A stretch of 10,054 bases of DNA. It comes from Thermomucor indicae-seudaticae. Its lineage: Eukaryota > Mucoromycota > Mucoromycetes > Mucorales > Lichtheimiaceae. Shown here piece after piece: positions 1 through 8,540 of the stretch. Under the pieces are notes generated by a model, which saw nothing but the letters and a program-made list of their open reading frames with translations, did not search any database and was not told the DNA's origin. The stretch lies in assembly GCA_000787465.1 (NCBI GenBank), contig JSYX01000915.1, positions 1 to 10,054 on the forward strand, read 5' to 3'. Positions within the stretch are counted from its first letter, which is position 1. The number at the start of each line of letters is the position of its first letter. The position numbers and the translations under genes were made by a program.

Positions 1-166
1 AAAATTACTCAAAAACCAATAGTGCATCATCCATTGCAGCCAAGTAGCAGTATCACAGTTTTTTAAGGGATCTTTCAAGGCCATGCTTGCTTTCCCCGTA
101 TGAATCTCTCTGTCTCTCTCCTCATTTATTCGATGAGGATCAAGACGCTGCAGGTCAAAATGGTTT
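1..166. other. 3' flank of the minus-strand candidate gene
   Basis: I see no convincing coding sequence here. On the minus strand a canonical poly(A) signal AATAAA lies at 130-125, about 37 nt beyond the stop codon (169-167) of the candidate minus-strand gene. That fits this stretch being its 3' untranslated region. A pyrimidine-rich run with CTCTCT repeats lies around 105-122 on the plus strand. Confidence 0.3.
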
Positions 167-977
167 TTACTTCACAGGGGGGATGAGTTCTCTTGCAATC
201 GAAGCGTCAATTCTCAACAGGCAGCTTTTTTTGACGCGCGACGCCCATATTGTGTTTTCTTTTACGACACGTTTATACTCCAAACATGGGTATTTGTGCC
301 AGATCATTGCACTCTTCGCCAGTTCTATATTGTCAAAGAGATCGTCACTTTGCGTGCTGTCACTTCTTGACAAAGAATCTTCCTCATTTGCCGCGTGAAG
401 TGCCATTGTGTGGCACTGAGTGATAGCCTTCAGCATACCAGTATGTAAACACTGTCTTCACACCATTACGCTAGTTCTAAGGATCCAATCGGGTAAAAAA
501 GAGTTTAGGATGGGGAAATTTTCTAATGCAAGATACGAACCTTTCCGTGCAGAAGTGATTGGTACTGTCTCACACTAATAGCAATATATGCAAGTTGACG
601 CTGCGCATGAATTTTCGCAATAGATGCCAGTTCAACATCTCGGATAATGCCTCTCTGGAATATACCCCAAATATATGATGCACTTTTCGCTACACTGGAC
701 GCCTGTCAAATACTCTTGAAGATGGTGGAAGCTTCTGGACAGCCTATGGCGGCTTCTGGAATAGACTTGGAGCAGTGACTTAGCAATATGTGGTCGGACT
801 GAAGTCTGACTGTCTTACCGCGATTACAGATGCTGTTTGTTAGGTCTAATCTGACGAATTATTTGTGTAATGAAGCAGGCATGCTTCTTACCAATGGGTA
901 GGCGATCCGGCGGCTGAACAAAGATCCGAGTCACGCTTTGAAACAACGTGGTCGACCACGCAGTTGATTATCTGCAT
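167..977 (-). CDS. Tentative spliced gene of unknown function
   Basis: Product not recognised. The best part is the terminal open frame (436 or 451 down to 167), ending TAA with AATAAA 37 nt later. It encodes a helix-rich, charged segment with KYPCLEYKRVVKENTIWASR and LLRIDASIARELIPPVK near the C terminus. A second protein-like stretch (702-541) encodes WGIFQRGIIRDVELASIAKI. A possible first exon runs 977-892 (ATG at 977, donor GTAAGA at 891). One model joins 977-892, 694-541 and 451-167, giving 174 residues in frame. It requires a weak GTTCGT donor at 540 and a 197-nt first intron. A second model accepts at 832, after a good CCTAAC branch and CAG, and reads continuously into the 702-541 frame, but meets an in-frame TGA at 708-706. 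It could be a real gene, a decayed gene, or chance. No domain, signal peptide or membrane segment is evident. Confidence 0.3.
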
Positions 978-1335
978 TTGTTTGTTACTGTGCTGCCCAT
1001 GCCGCTTGTCTGACTTTAAGCATAAAGAGCCCAGTGCGTGGCATCTGATAACGAATTCCTGGGACTTTAATAAGGTTATTCTATAAGCTTTTAAGGTATG
1101 GGGCCGTATTCTTGGTTTGTTGGGGGAGGGAGGAGGTGATTTGCAGGGCTGCAATGGTAACCGAGGATTGGACTCCGTCTCGGGAAAAGGCATTTCCGAA
1201 ACCAATTGCTCGTTATGATACAAAAAAGAGCGCGAACGAGCCACATGCCTTTTCTCTTTCTCGAAAACTGATATATAAACAAGCGACTTTTCTAGATACT
1301 CTTACTTTCCGGTTTTCGCAGAGTCTTATCTCCGA
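978..1335. promoter_or_regulatory. Putative divergent promoter region; TATA box for the arrestin gene
   Basis: This gap lies between the start of the candidate minus-strand gene and the arrestin start codon. A perfect TATA box, TATATAAA, sits at 1272-1279 on the plus strand, 57 nt before the arrestin ATG. A pyrimidine-rich patch follows at about 1287-1317, as expected near a fungal transcription start. A purine tract with short G runs (GGGGGAGGGAGGAGG) lies at 1122-1136. Open frames here on either strand have no recognisable protein features and look like chance frames. Confidence 0.5.
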
Positions 1336-2798
1336 ATGCAACTGATTCACGGTGCAGATTTTGTAATCAACTTGGAAACCGACAATGTCATTCTGCATGG
1401 CTCCGTCGAGGAATCAGCGGGCGTCATATTGCGCGGTTCGGTGGTTTTAAATTGTCATGAGAATATCAAAGTCAAGTCTATTGTTCTCAAGTTTCAAGGC
1501 AAAACTAAAGTAAACTGGACTGAAGGTAAGGGGGATCAAATGTACCTGCCTCTCTGCACACCACTTATTTTTCCGCCAGGACACGGGTCACATCAGAAAC
1601 ATTACAAAGAAGAACGAAATATTATGGAACATGAGTGGAGCTTCTTACCCGTCAAGCGTAAACCATACCACTTTGCAGTCGGACGCTATCAATGGTAAGT
1701 AAAGCTTTCGTCAGAGTGAAAAAAATTTTTTGTCGTTGCATCGGATCGAGGACGATTGCTAAATTATGCATGTGCGCGACACAAAAAGGGATTTTGAATT
1801 GCCGTTACCAGGCGATCTCCCCGAAACGGTCCAACACGAACATGGCCAGGTGTCGTACCGTCTCAAAGCAGTTGCAGAACGACCCGCATTCTCGATGAAT
1901 TACGTTGCCAAACGGAACGTCTTGGTCACGCGTGTGCTGCTTCCATCCTCATTGGAACTGAATCAATCTCTGGTGATCTCGAACGAGTGGGTTGACAAAT
2001 TGTCGTACAACATTAGCGTGCCTCGGAAAGTTTACAGCTGCGGCAACACAATTCCTATCACGTTTGATCTGATCGCGCTCGCGCCGGCACTCTGTATACG
2101 AAGTGTTACCTGTGCGCTAAAAGAATACGCTACGCTGTCAACTGGCGAACATCGTAAAACGGAAGGCAAGATCATTCAAGTGACCCGTGATGATCAGTTT
2201 GTGAACCCGAGCGACCGATGGACAATGACCGAAGAACTCCACGTTCCATCATCGCCAGATCGAATCCAGTCGGATACGTCCAGCGATCTGATAGAGATCA
2301 GACACAAACTTAAATTCACGGTCTCGCTAATGAACGCAGACGGACATATATCAGGTAAGCACCGAAAATACCCGGACTCTTCCGAGGAAAAAAGAGGGGC
2401 TCATCTCTTTCTTCATAGAGCTACGAGCAGCTATTCCTGTTATCATTGCACCCTTGGCAGCTGAAGACGACGCCAATGAATTACCTGCCTATGAAGACGC
2501 TTGGAAGACGATGCCCTATGACGCGGCTGCACTAGCCAGTCTTGTCGCATCAGGAAGCATGCCACCTTCTGTCGCGATCAGTATACCGAATGCCGCCGCG
2601 AGTCGTGCAGCAGCAGCAGACAGCCATAGCACAGACAACAGCGAAGACGAAAACGGAGGTGATCGCTTACCGTGGGAAGGCATTGACTTGTCCCGTGTGC
2701 CGTCGTATACCACCGCGATACGGTCAAATCGACTCTACAGCTTTTCAGGGTCTCTCCCGACGTATGAGTCCATTGCCATCCCGGGCACCAGTTCATGA
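1336..2798 (+). CDS. Alpha-arrestin (ART/ARRDC-type trafficking adaptor)
   Basis: Exons 1336-1694, 1789-2354 and 2419-2798 give 434 residues. The introns (94 and 64 nt) have GTAAGT and GTAAGC donors; the first splits a Trp codon and restores the frame exactly. The N-terminal arrestin fold (about residues 8-160) shows VEESAGVILRGSVVLN, VKSIVLKFQGKTKVNW and, after the first junction, the FELPLPGDLPETV strand. The C-terminal fold (about 165-318) shows VYSCGNTIPITF, LCIRSVTCALKEYATL and ELRAAIPVIIAP. The tail carries three PY-like motifs: LPAY (330-333), VPSY (402-405) and LPTY (421-424). In this family such motifs recruit WW domains of Rsp5/NEDD4 ubiquitin ligases so that plasma-membrane transporters are ubiquitinated and endocytosed. 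The target cargo cannot be told from sequence. The start is supported by a TATA box 57 nt upstream and by the arrestin fold beginning within ten residues. The length is short for a yeast ART but normal for small fungal or animal alpha-arrestins. Confidence 0.93.
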
Positions 2799-3084
2799 AG
2801 CACAGCATATGATTTTGTATCACATTCCCTACGCTAATTCCGGCGGAAAGGGCTTCAGTCAAGGTGCGACGGCCATGGATCGTTTTCTTTCTGTACGCTG
2901 CAATAGGGGATAGAGTCATCATCGTCGTCATCATTTTGCATGGAACATCTCATACATTCTGTATATATTTTATCTATCCTGTTATATACGGATCATACCC
3001 CAAGCATCTTGGTTCATAAGATATATGTATTTTATATTTAATGACATCTAGTACAAACCCACACGATGTTTGGCTTGCTGGTCA

Positions 3085-3219
3085 ATGTTCTATGCCTCAT
3101 CTGAACAACTGTCTCTGGTGTTGCAGCAAAATCCTAGCCTTGACGGACGACGATACTCTGGTGATCATGTGCAGCAGGTGCCTTCTACAAAGTTGTTAAA
3201 AATAGAAGATACCCTATGA
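3085..3219 (+). CDS. Short open frame, 44 codons, doubtful
   Basis: An ATG-initiated frame of 44 codons ends in TGA at 3217-3219. The frame is open from 3052. Its composition is protein-like (NPSLDGRRYSGDHVQQVPST in the middle) but no family is recognised. It could be a small peptide, chance, or an alternative last exon of the arrestin gene reached through a long intron (for example donor GTATGA at 2762 and acceptor at 3137). The known arrestin introns are 64 and 94 nt, so a 376-nt intron would be out of style. Confidence 0.12.
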   Translation: MFYASSEQLSLVLQQNPSLDGRRYSGDHVQQVPSTKLLKIEDTL

Positions 3220-3315
3220 AGTTTCCGAGTTTATGCCACCTTGATTTGCATGAATGTTTCCAAGTTCACTGTAATGTTTTTCTTCAGGCACGTTTACCAA
3301 GAATGTTCCTCGTAA

Positions 3316-3807
3316 GACGACAGTTTGCTCATACTATTACTACGGACACTGGCATACTTTACACCCGACATTAGTGGGAGAGGTTCCATTGTCCTAGTCC
3401 ACCTTGCCTTTGAAAAGCCTGTTGAAGCAGCAAATTCTCCTTATTCTATCGCGTCCGTCTCATTGTCTGCACTCATTCTTCCCGTATATCTCAATCCTAG
3501 AGTGTTCAGATCAAGGTGCCTTTTTTGGATAACCCAATCATTGTGCGGTTTCCATGGTTTTCGTAAATGGCACCGTGTGTGTCGACTTGTTCACGGCGTC
3601 AGAAGTCAGATCAAGTCGACTCCATAAGAGAGAACAAAGAAGAGCATCATGAGACTGGATCATTGTGCTTGCGTTAACTCGCTGAAAGCTTTACGAGCAT
3701 GTTGGGACGTGCTGGCAGAGGATAAGGAAGCAATATGTCTGTTCTTTGGTTTCTATGGGTTGCAACGCTTTCGCCAACAACCACGTCCAGGATCTCGCAT
3801 CCCCTAA
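3316..3807 (+). pseudogene. Open frame broken by one TAA; possible decayed or missed coding region
   Basis: A single reading frame stays open from 3316 to the TAA at 3805-3807, about 160 codons, apart from one TAA at 3625-3627. The part after that stop contains an ATG at 3649 and encodes 52 residues, including SLKALRACWDVLAEDKEAIC and a basic Gln/Arg/Pro tail. The part before it has no good ATG and encodes a hydrophobic, low-information sequence. No family is recognised. A run this long with one stop is unusual but not decisive in about 45% GC DNA. A chance frame remains the leading explanation. Confidence 0.15.
3581..3620. repeat. Perfect 9-bp inverted repeat (stem-loop)
   Basis: GTCGACTTG at 3581-3589 is the exact reverse complement of CAAGTCGAC at 3612-3620, with a 22-nt spacer. 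Each arm contains the palindrome GTCGAC. It could form a hairpin in RNA or single-stranded DNA, or be a paired binding site. No run of T follows and there is no bacterial context, so a terminator reading is not appropriate. Confidence 0.6.
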
Positions 3808-4020
3808 ACCTCATTTCAGCTGAACTTTCGACTTTGTGAACGTGTAAGCTGAGTAATCTGTTCTTGCTTTTGGCGTGAGCATCGCAAAGTAACGGGGTGC
3901 CTTTTAAATGAGGAGTGTGCTATAACGAAACAAAGGAGTATGGAACAAAACGAAATGGTTATTCTGTAAGATAATAGCGCAATCCTATCGCCTTCAGTGC
4001 AATTGTCCGGTTTCATTTCT

Positions 4021-4223
4021 GAAGCGGGCAGACCTGCCCTGTGCGCTTTTCTTCCTCGGCCAGCACAGAAAAAGGCCGAGTTCCATTTCCGGAAAAAAAG
4101 GGGGTGACGTAACCCAGCTTCTATAAATCACTCGGTCTGTTCCAACGCACGTTTCACTCCTCCCCTTTCGCTCCCGTTACTCCTTGGAGCCTTATTCACT
4201 GCTTTTCACAACGGAAATTTACT
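4021..4223 (+). promoter_or_regulatory. Promoter and leader of the LEUNIG-like gene
   Basis: A TATA box, TATAAA, lies at 4122-4127, about 97 nt before the ATG. Just upstream is a CRE/ATF-type site TGACGTAA (4105-4112) inside a 14-nt near-palindrome, GGGTGACGTAACCC (4102-4115). Further upstream are a 6-bp inverted repeat with a 2-nt spacer (GGGCAG AC CTGCCC, 4026-4039) and a 7-bp inverted repeat with a 12-nt loop (CTCGGCC at 4055-4061, GGCCGAG at 4074-4080). The leader (about 4143-4200) is strongly pyrimidine-rich, as is common ahead of fungal start codons. A bZIP factor is the natural candidate for the CRE-like site; this is inference. Confidence 0.55.
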
Positions 4224-7200
4224 ATGGCACAACCTCAAGTTCGGAGAAACGCCTGGGAAGGGTAAGTTGTTTGGCTGTCATTTCGGATCTTTGACGGGTC
4301 ACGAACCTGTGGTCTGCGGAGGATACTGTCAAAGGGAGGAGGAGTTTGCTCTCATTACACTCCGTGACAAGTGATTAACACTACGGTTCTTTTACGCGAC
4401 AGGCAAAATGGGAGGTCTCCAGCAGACCTACGGGCGACAGACTTCCTACACCTGTATATCTATGATTACTGCAAGAAGCGTAATTTCCAGCAGACTGCGA
4501 GAACTTTCGCTGCAGAAGCTGGCTTACAGGCAGATCAAGTGCCACCAATCGACATACCCTCAGGCTTCCTTTCTGATTGGTGGGGTGTTTTTTGGGACGT
4601 TTACAATGCTAGGCATAACGATGTCAACGCCAGCAAGGAAGCCGTGGCGTATGACCAGGTACACCGCATAAGCACGGTCAGCCATCCAGAGTTTACATAT
4701 CTCTAATGGCCATTCCTGCCAAATTCCATAGTATAATGTATATTTACGTGCTCGGCGTGAGGAGATTGTGCAGCAGCACCGCAACTTTAATATGCAAACT
4801 GCCCAACAGCAACAGCAACAGCAGCAGCAGCAGCCGCAGCAGCAGAACGCTCAACAAGTACAACAGCCTCAGCAGCAGCAGGCCGTTCAGCAGCAGACAC
4901 CACAAGCTCAACAGCAAAACCAGCAGGCGCAGCACCGGCGACGGCGAGCATCAGAAGTACAACGACAAACAAATTCCCCACAACAGCAGCACCCCCTACA
5001 CCACCCGCTACAGCAACAAGCTCAACACCAACAACCCACCGCACAAACTCCTCACCTCCAAAGTGTTCCATCGCAGCAAGGGTCCGTTAACCGAGAAGCG
5101 CGACCATCACCTGCAAGTAGCACTACTTCTCTTCCTAATAGCGGCATGCCTCATCCAAACAGCAATGTTGTAAATACCCCTCAAAGCGTGCCAGCTTCGT
5201 TACCCCAGCAACATATCTCCGGCAGACCTGTGTCTTCGCCCTCATTTTCCCCGCAACAGATGCAAAGACCTAACGTGCCTGGCAGTGAACCTATGAATAA
5301 CCCTACTGCCGAGCACATGATGAATTCACCCATGATTGGTCCTCAAGGAATGATCCCCATGAATGTCCAAGCACAACAAGCAATGAACCAGCAGAGACAA
5401 TTAGCAAATTTCCAAAACGCAGCGATGATACATGCCATGAACGCATTAGGATTTGCTGGACGCGATTTTGCGACCTTAACACCGGAACAAAAGGTAATAT
5501 GCGAGAATCAGACCAATAAGGAAAGGTTCTGATGTCGTCTTGGCAGAATGCGGTTCAAGCACGAGTGGGACAAATACATATGATGAGAAATCCGTGAGTT
5601 GTTGTTGGTTCATTTCCGTGTTTTTATAATACTGAGTCAATAGCAGGAATATACCACCGAGTGTAGCTCACCAAGCACGTATGCAGCAAGTGGCTTTGAA
5701 TCAACGCATGCTTCAACAACAACAGCAGCAGCAGCAAGGTATGGATATTACACAAGCACAGACGGCGCAGGCAGCTGCAATGAGTCAATCGCAAGTACAG
5801 CAACATGCCATGGATATGGCAAACCGTAACGCCATGATGTCTCAACCAGGTACACACGGTATAAGGTTTTGCTCAGGAGAACTTTCGACTAACCGCCCTG
5901 AAAGGAAACGGGCAAATTCGCGCAACCGTAAATCCCTCTATGGCAATGACTGGCGCAGTCAGACCTGGCCAGATGGGCATTCCAGGAAATATGCCGAACC
6001 CAAACGTTATGGGTAATCCACAGTTTGCCGGAGATGCTATGAATAATATGATGATACAACAACAGATGATGAGTAAAGGGCAGATGCCTCCGGGATTTGC
6101 TCTTCAGCAGCAGCGGCAACAACAGGTAAGCAGCTACCTTGAAGACAATCTCAGGAGCTCATGCTTAATTAAGCTTGATCAGCTTATGCGGCAGCAACAG
6201 CAGCAGATGTTCATGGATCGGCGGCTTATGCAGCAGCAAATGCAAGCCGCTCAAGTCGCACAAAATATGAACCCGATGGTTAATGCAAGTCAGCCTACGA
6301 TGATGACAGCTACTTCACCGCAGGACCCAAAAAAATTGCATAATGAAGCCGTTGCTGACTACAAGCGAAAACAGGTGGAGCATATTGTAAGACAGCAGCA
6401 GCAGTTCAGCCCACAACAGACACCGCAGCAGCTACAGTCTCAAGGACACCCGTCGAAACGACAGAGGCATAACCCTGAAAACGAACCAACAACTCCGGGT
6501 GGGCAACCGAATCAATCGCCACCAATACACTCTGTTGGGAGTCCTCAAAGTACTCTAATGAATACTGCACAGTCATCGCAAGCAGCTGCAACAATGGGCA
6601 TGAGTGTAACACAAGACCCTTCCGCCATGGCTATGCAAGCTAGACTTGCACAACGACCTAAACAAACTCCACCTCAACAACAACAACGAACCCCGTACTC
6701 TGCACAGGAACAAGGTGTCGAGAGCAATTCATCTCCTCAGGTTAGCCGCAATAATTTACCGGGTCCCCAGAAGCAAACTCCTCAACCACGTTCGACACCA
6801 ACCCAGACATCCCAAGTGCCACAAGCACGAAGTGGTCAACAACAGCACCTTGCTTGGAGCACCGCAATGGAGATGGATTCGCCAGTTATGGCAGCCGTAA
6901 AAAATGAACCCACTCAATCACAAGCAGCTGCTCCAACAATGCCAAACAACTCAGCAGGAGGGACCATGACGGGCTCATTTGACCTTGAGAAATTTATGAT
7001 GAGCGACGGCGGCGATTTTGGCGAGATCTTTGCAGCAGGAGACGACGGTGCTGACCAGAACTTACTGATGGGCGGTGATTTTGGTAGTGGATTTCTAGCC
7101 AGCATGGGAGGTCTTGGCATGGATAATGCACTCGCGCTGCCTTCAGCTGAACAGACATTGCAACCATACGGCGAGTTGCAAGGGCATTCAAACAAAGTCT

Positions 7201-8188
7201 TGACATGCGCATTCTCAGCGAATGGACAATATCTTGCCAGTGCCGGACACGATAAGCGAGTGCTTATATGGGCAGTACAAAATAAGCAGACAGTTTACAG
7301 TATGGAGGGCCACACAGGCCATATAACATGCGTCAGATGGAGTCCGGACAATCGAAATCTTGTTGCGACATGCTCTTTTGACAAAACGATTCGAATTTGG
7401 AATGTTGGAGCAGCACTCAATGAGAATTCGCCCACAGTTGAGACTATTCACAAATTTGACTGTCGCGAAAACTTGACAGCGGTGGATTTTGCACCTGGTC
7501 GACCAGAAATTCTATGTTCAATTGATGCGGAGGGTGAGCTCAAAGTGTGGAATTTGAACACAGGAAAATGCGAGAAAACATTACGAATGGTAAGGCGGAG
7601 CATCTGATAACGGAAATGCCAAGCTAACTTTTATGGCAGTCTTTACCAAGCATTAGCTATTCAACAAATCACGTTCGATTCCATCCTCGCGAAAGTAATA
7701 TTGTAGCATGCGCTGTTGGCAACCACTTTTATACCATCAACATCAGCACAGCGAAAAACAATTCATCTGCTTCATCGGGCGATCCAGCTATCAGATGCAT
7801 ACCTACGGATCATACCAAGAACATCGTCTCGATTGACTGGTCAGCGGATGGAAACTATTTGGTTGTTGCTTCTGATGATCTCCTTGGTGTTTTTGATACC
7901 TCCCACTGGAAGCTAGTCGCTTCTCGGTCAGTACAGGCCAAAATTTCAAGTTTTGCTTATGCCAGAGGAGACGGCCAAAGTGGCGGCTTGGAAAAGTTGG
8001 TTGTCGTGTACGGTGAATATGAAGCGATCTACATCTGGCACTGCGGTATTCCAAGCGCACAACCTAAGCGAGCCGGCTCTCAGTCAGGCATGGTGGCGAG
8101 TATTGCTTGCACATTAGCGGATTCAACACAGGTCATTGCTTCGGCCAGTCACCACAAAGAGAAGAATCTTATGTTATGGACATTGTGA
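4224..8188 (+). CDS. LEUNIG-like LUFS/LisH, Q-rich, WD40 transcriptional co-regulator
   Basis: Eight exons (4224-4261, 4403-4658, 4732-5493, 5547-5593, 5647-5849, 5905-6125, 6183-7589, 7640-8188) give 1160 residues; every junction keeps frame. The LUFS/LisH region (about 21-86) has TDFLHLYIYDYCKKRNFQQT and LSDWWGVFWDVYNARHND, the signature shared by LEUNIG, Flo8 and SSDP. Residues 112-770 are rich in Gln, Met, Asn and Pro, with Q runs at 123-132 and elsewhere and a basic KRQR patch (601-604) as a possible nuclear signal. An acidic Gly/Asp segment (773-815) precedes a WD40 propeller (838-1160) in which I count seven blades, including SAGHDKRVLIW, SFDKTIRIW and a last blade ending SASHHKEKNLMLWTL. 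Domain order and the fourth-blade sequence STNHVRFHPRESN match plant LEUNIG-type corepressors, so a nuclear role bridging DNA-binding proteins to chromatin regulators is likely. ATG at 4224 is the first in a leader 97 nt after TATAAA. A Groucho/Tup1 assignment fits less well because LUFS is present. Confidence 0.92.
4804..4845 (+). repeat. CAG/CAA trinucleotide tract encoding polyglutamine
   Basis: Ten consecutive Gln codons, one Pro codon and three more Gln codons, written as a mixture of CAA and CAG with a pure CAG run of five. The tract lies directly after the LUFS domain of the LEUNIG-like protein and continues into a looser Q-rich region to about 5060. Such tracts vary in length between strains through replication slippage. 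Confidence 0.9.
5714..5737 (+). repeat. Second Gln-codon tract (eight codons)
   Basis: Three CAA, four CAG and one CAA codon in a row encode eight Gln residues in the fifth exon of the LEUNIG-like gene. A related five-codon run lies at 6192-6206, directly after the 57-nt intron. Confidence 0.85.
6126..6182 (+). other. 57-nt in-frame intron (possible retained intron)
   Basis: The segment starts GTAAGC, ends CAG and has a CTTAAT-type branch site about 15 nt before its end. Size and ends match the neighbouring introns (53, 53 and 55 nt). It is an exact multiple of three with no stop, so unspliced mRNA would stay in frame and insert 19 residues (starting VSSYLEDN) into an otherwise Gln/Met-rich stretch. 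The change in composition favours its being an intron. A second AG at 6172-6173 is also in phase but leaves too little room after the branch site. Confidence 0.7.
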
Positions 8189-8540
8189 AAAAATTCGTAG
8201 TTTATTGCCTATCCTATTTCTTACGGCACTCTAATTATTAAAGTTTTCGCTCTTCTCGATTGTCCATGGCTTGTAGTAATTTATAAGTTGTACCTTTTTA
8301 ACTTCCAAAGCAACGCCATCGACGTTGTCAGACTTGTCGGAGATTGCTTTCAAGGTAAGAAACGCAGATACAGTTCAAGTAAGATTGGTTGCTTCAATGG
8401 ATATCAAATATACCGAATGTTTGACACAAGAAACAACTGAGCGCGGCAAAAAAGTGCTTCAAAGTGCTTTGTGTGTCTCGGATTAAAAAAGGTGAATCAT
8501 GATATCAGTGTATTAAGGATGATGTGTTTGGTGGCTAGCG
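8189..8540. other. 3' flank of the LEUNIG-like gene
   Basis: A poly(A)-signal variant ATTAAA lies at 8237-8242, about 49 nt after the stop codon. A tandem imperfect 10-mer (AAAGTGCTTC then AAAGTGCTTT) occupies 8451-8470. No open frame of note and no RNA gene is seen. Confidence 0.5.

Larger units (their letters stand above)
2799..4020. other. Intergenic stretch, mostly non-coding
   Basis: It begins with the 3' flank of the arrestin gene, including AT-rich TATATATTTTATC-like sequence at about 2960-3045 that suits 3' end formation, although no canonical AATAAA is present. The rest contains only short open frames without recognisable domains (described separately at 3085-3219 and 3316-3807) and a 9-bp inverted repeat. 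I see no tRNA, rRNA or transposon ends. Confidence 0.5.

Noticed and set aside
87..398. 103-codon plus-strand open frame
   Set aside because: Its product is a Leu/Ser/Phe-rich sequence typical of an antisense shadow, and the overlapping minus-strand frame looks more protein-like and has a poly(A) signal after it.
888..1244. 118-codon minus-strand open frame extending above 977
   Set aside because: The part above 977 is low-information and would run into the arrestin promoter. Only 977-892 has a splice context worth keeping in the candidate gene.
3127..3219. Alternative last exon for the arrestin gene
   Set aside because: It would need a 376-nt or similarly long intron, out of style for this gene, and the existing end right after LPTYESI is natural for an arrestin tail.
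3816..4016. 66-codon minus-strand open frame
   Set aside because: No recognisable features, and it lies just upstream of the LEUNIG-like gene's promoter elements. Most likely chance.
4744..5071. Minus-strand open frames rich in Leu, Val and Ala
   Set aside because: They are the antisense of the CAG/CAA tract of the LEUNIG-like gene.
4706..5173. Plus-strand frame rich in Asn and Ser across the Q-rich exon
   Set aside because: It is the out-of-frame reading of CAA/CAG codons (AAC/AGC). The Gln frame joins the LUFS and WD40 exons and is the real one.
7673..7682. GTTCGATTCC, matching a tRNA B-box
   Set aside because: It lies inside a WD40-coding exon and I could find no A-box or cloverleaf around it.
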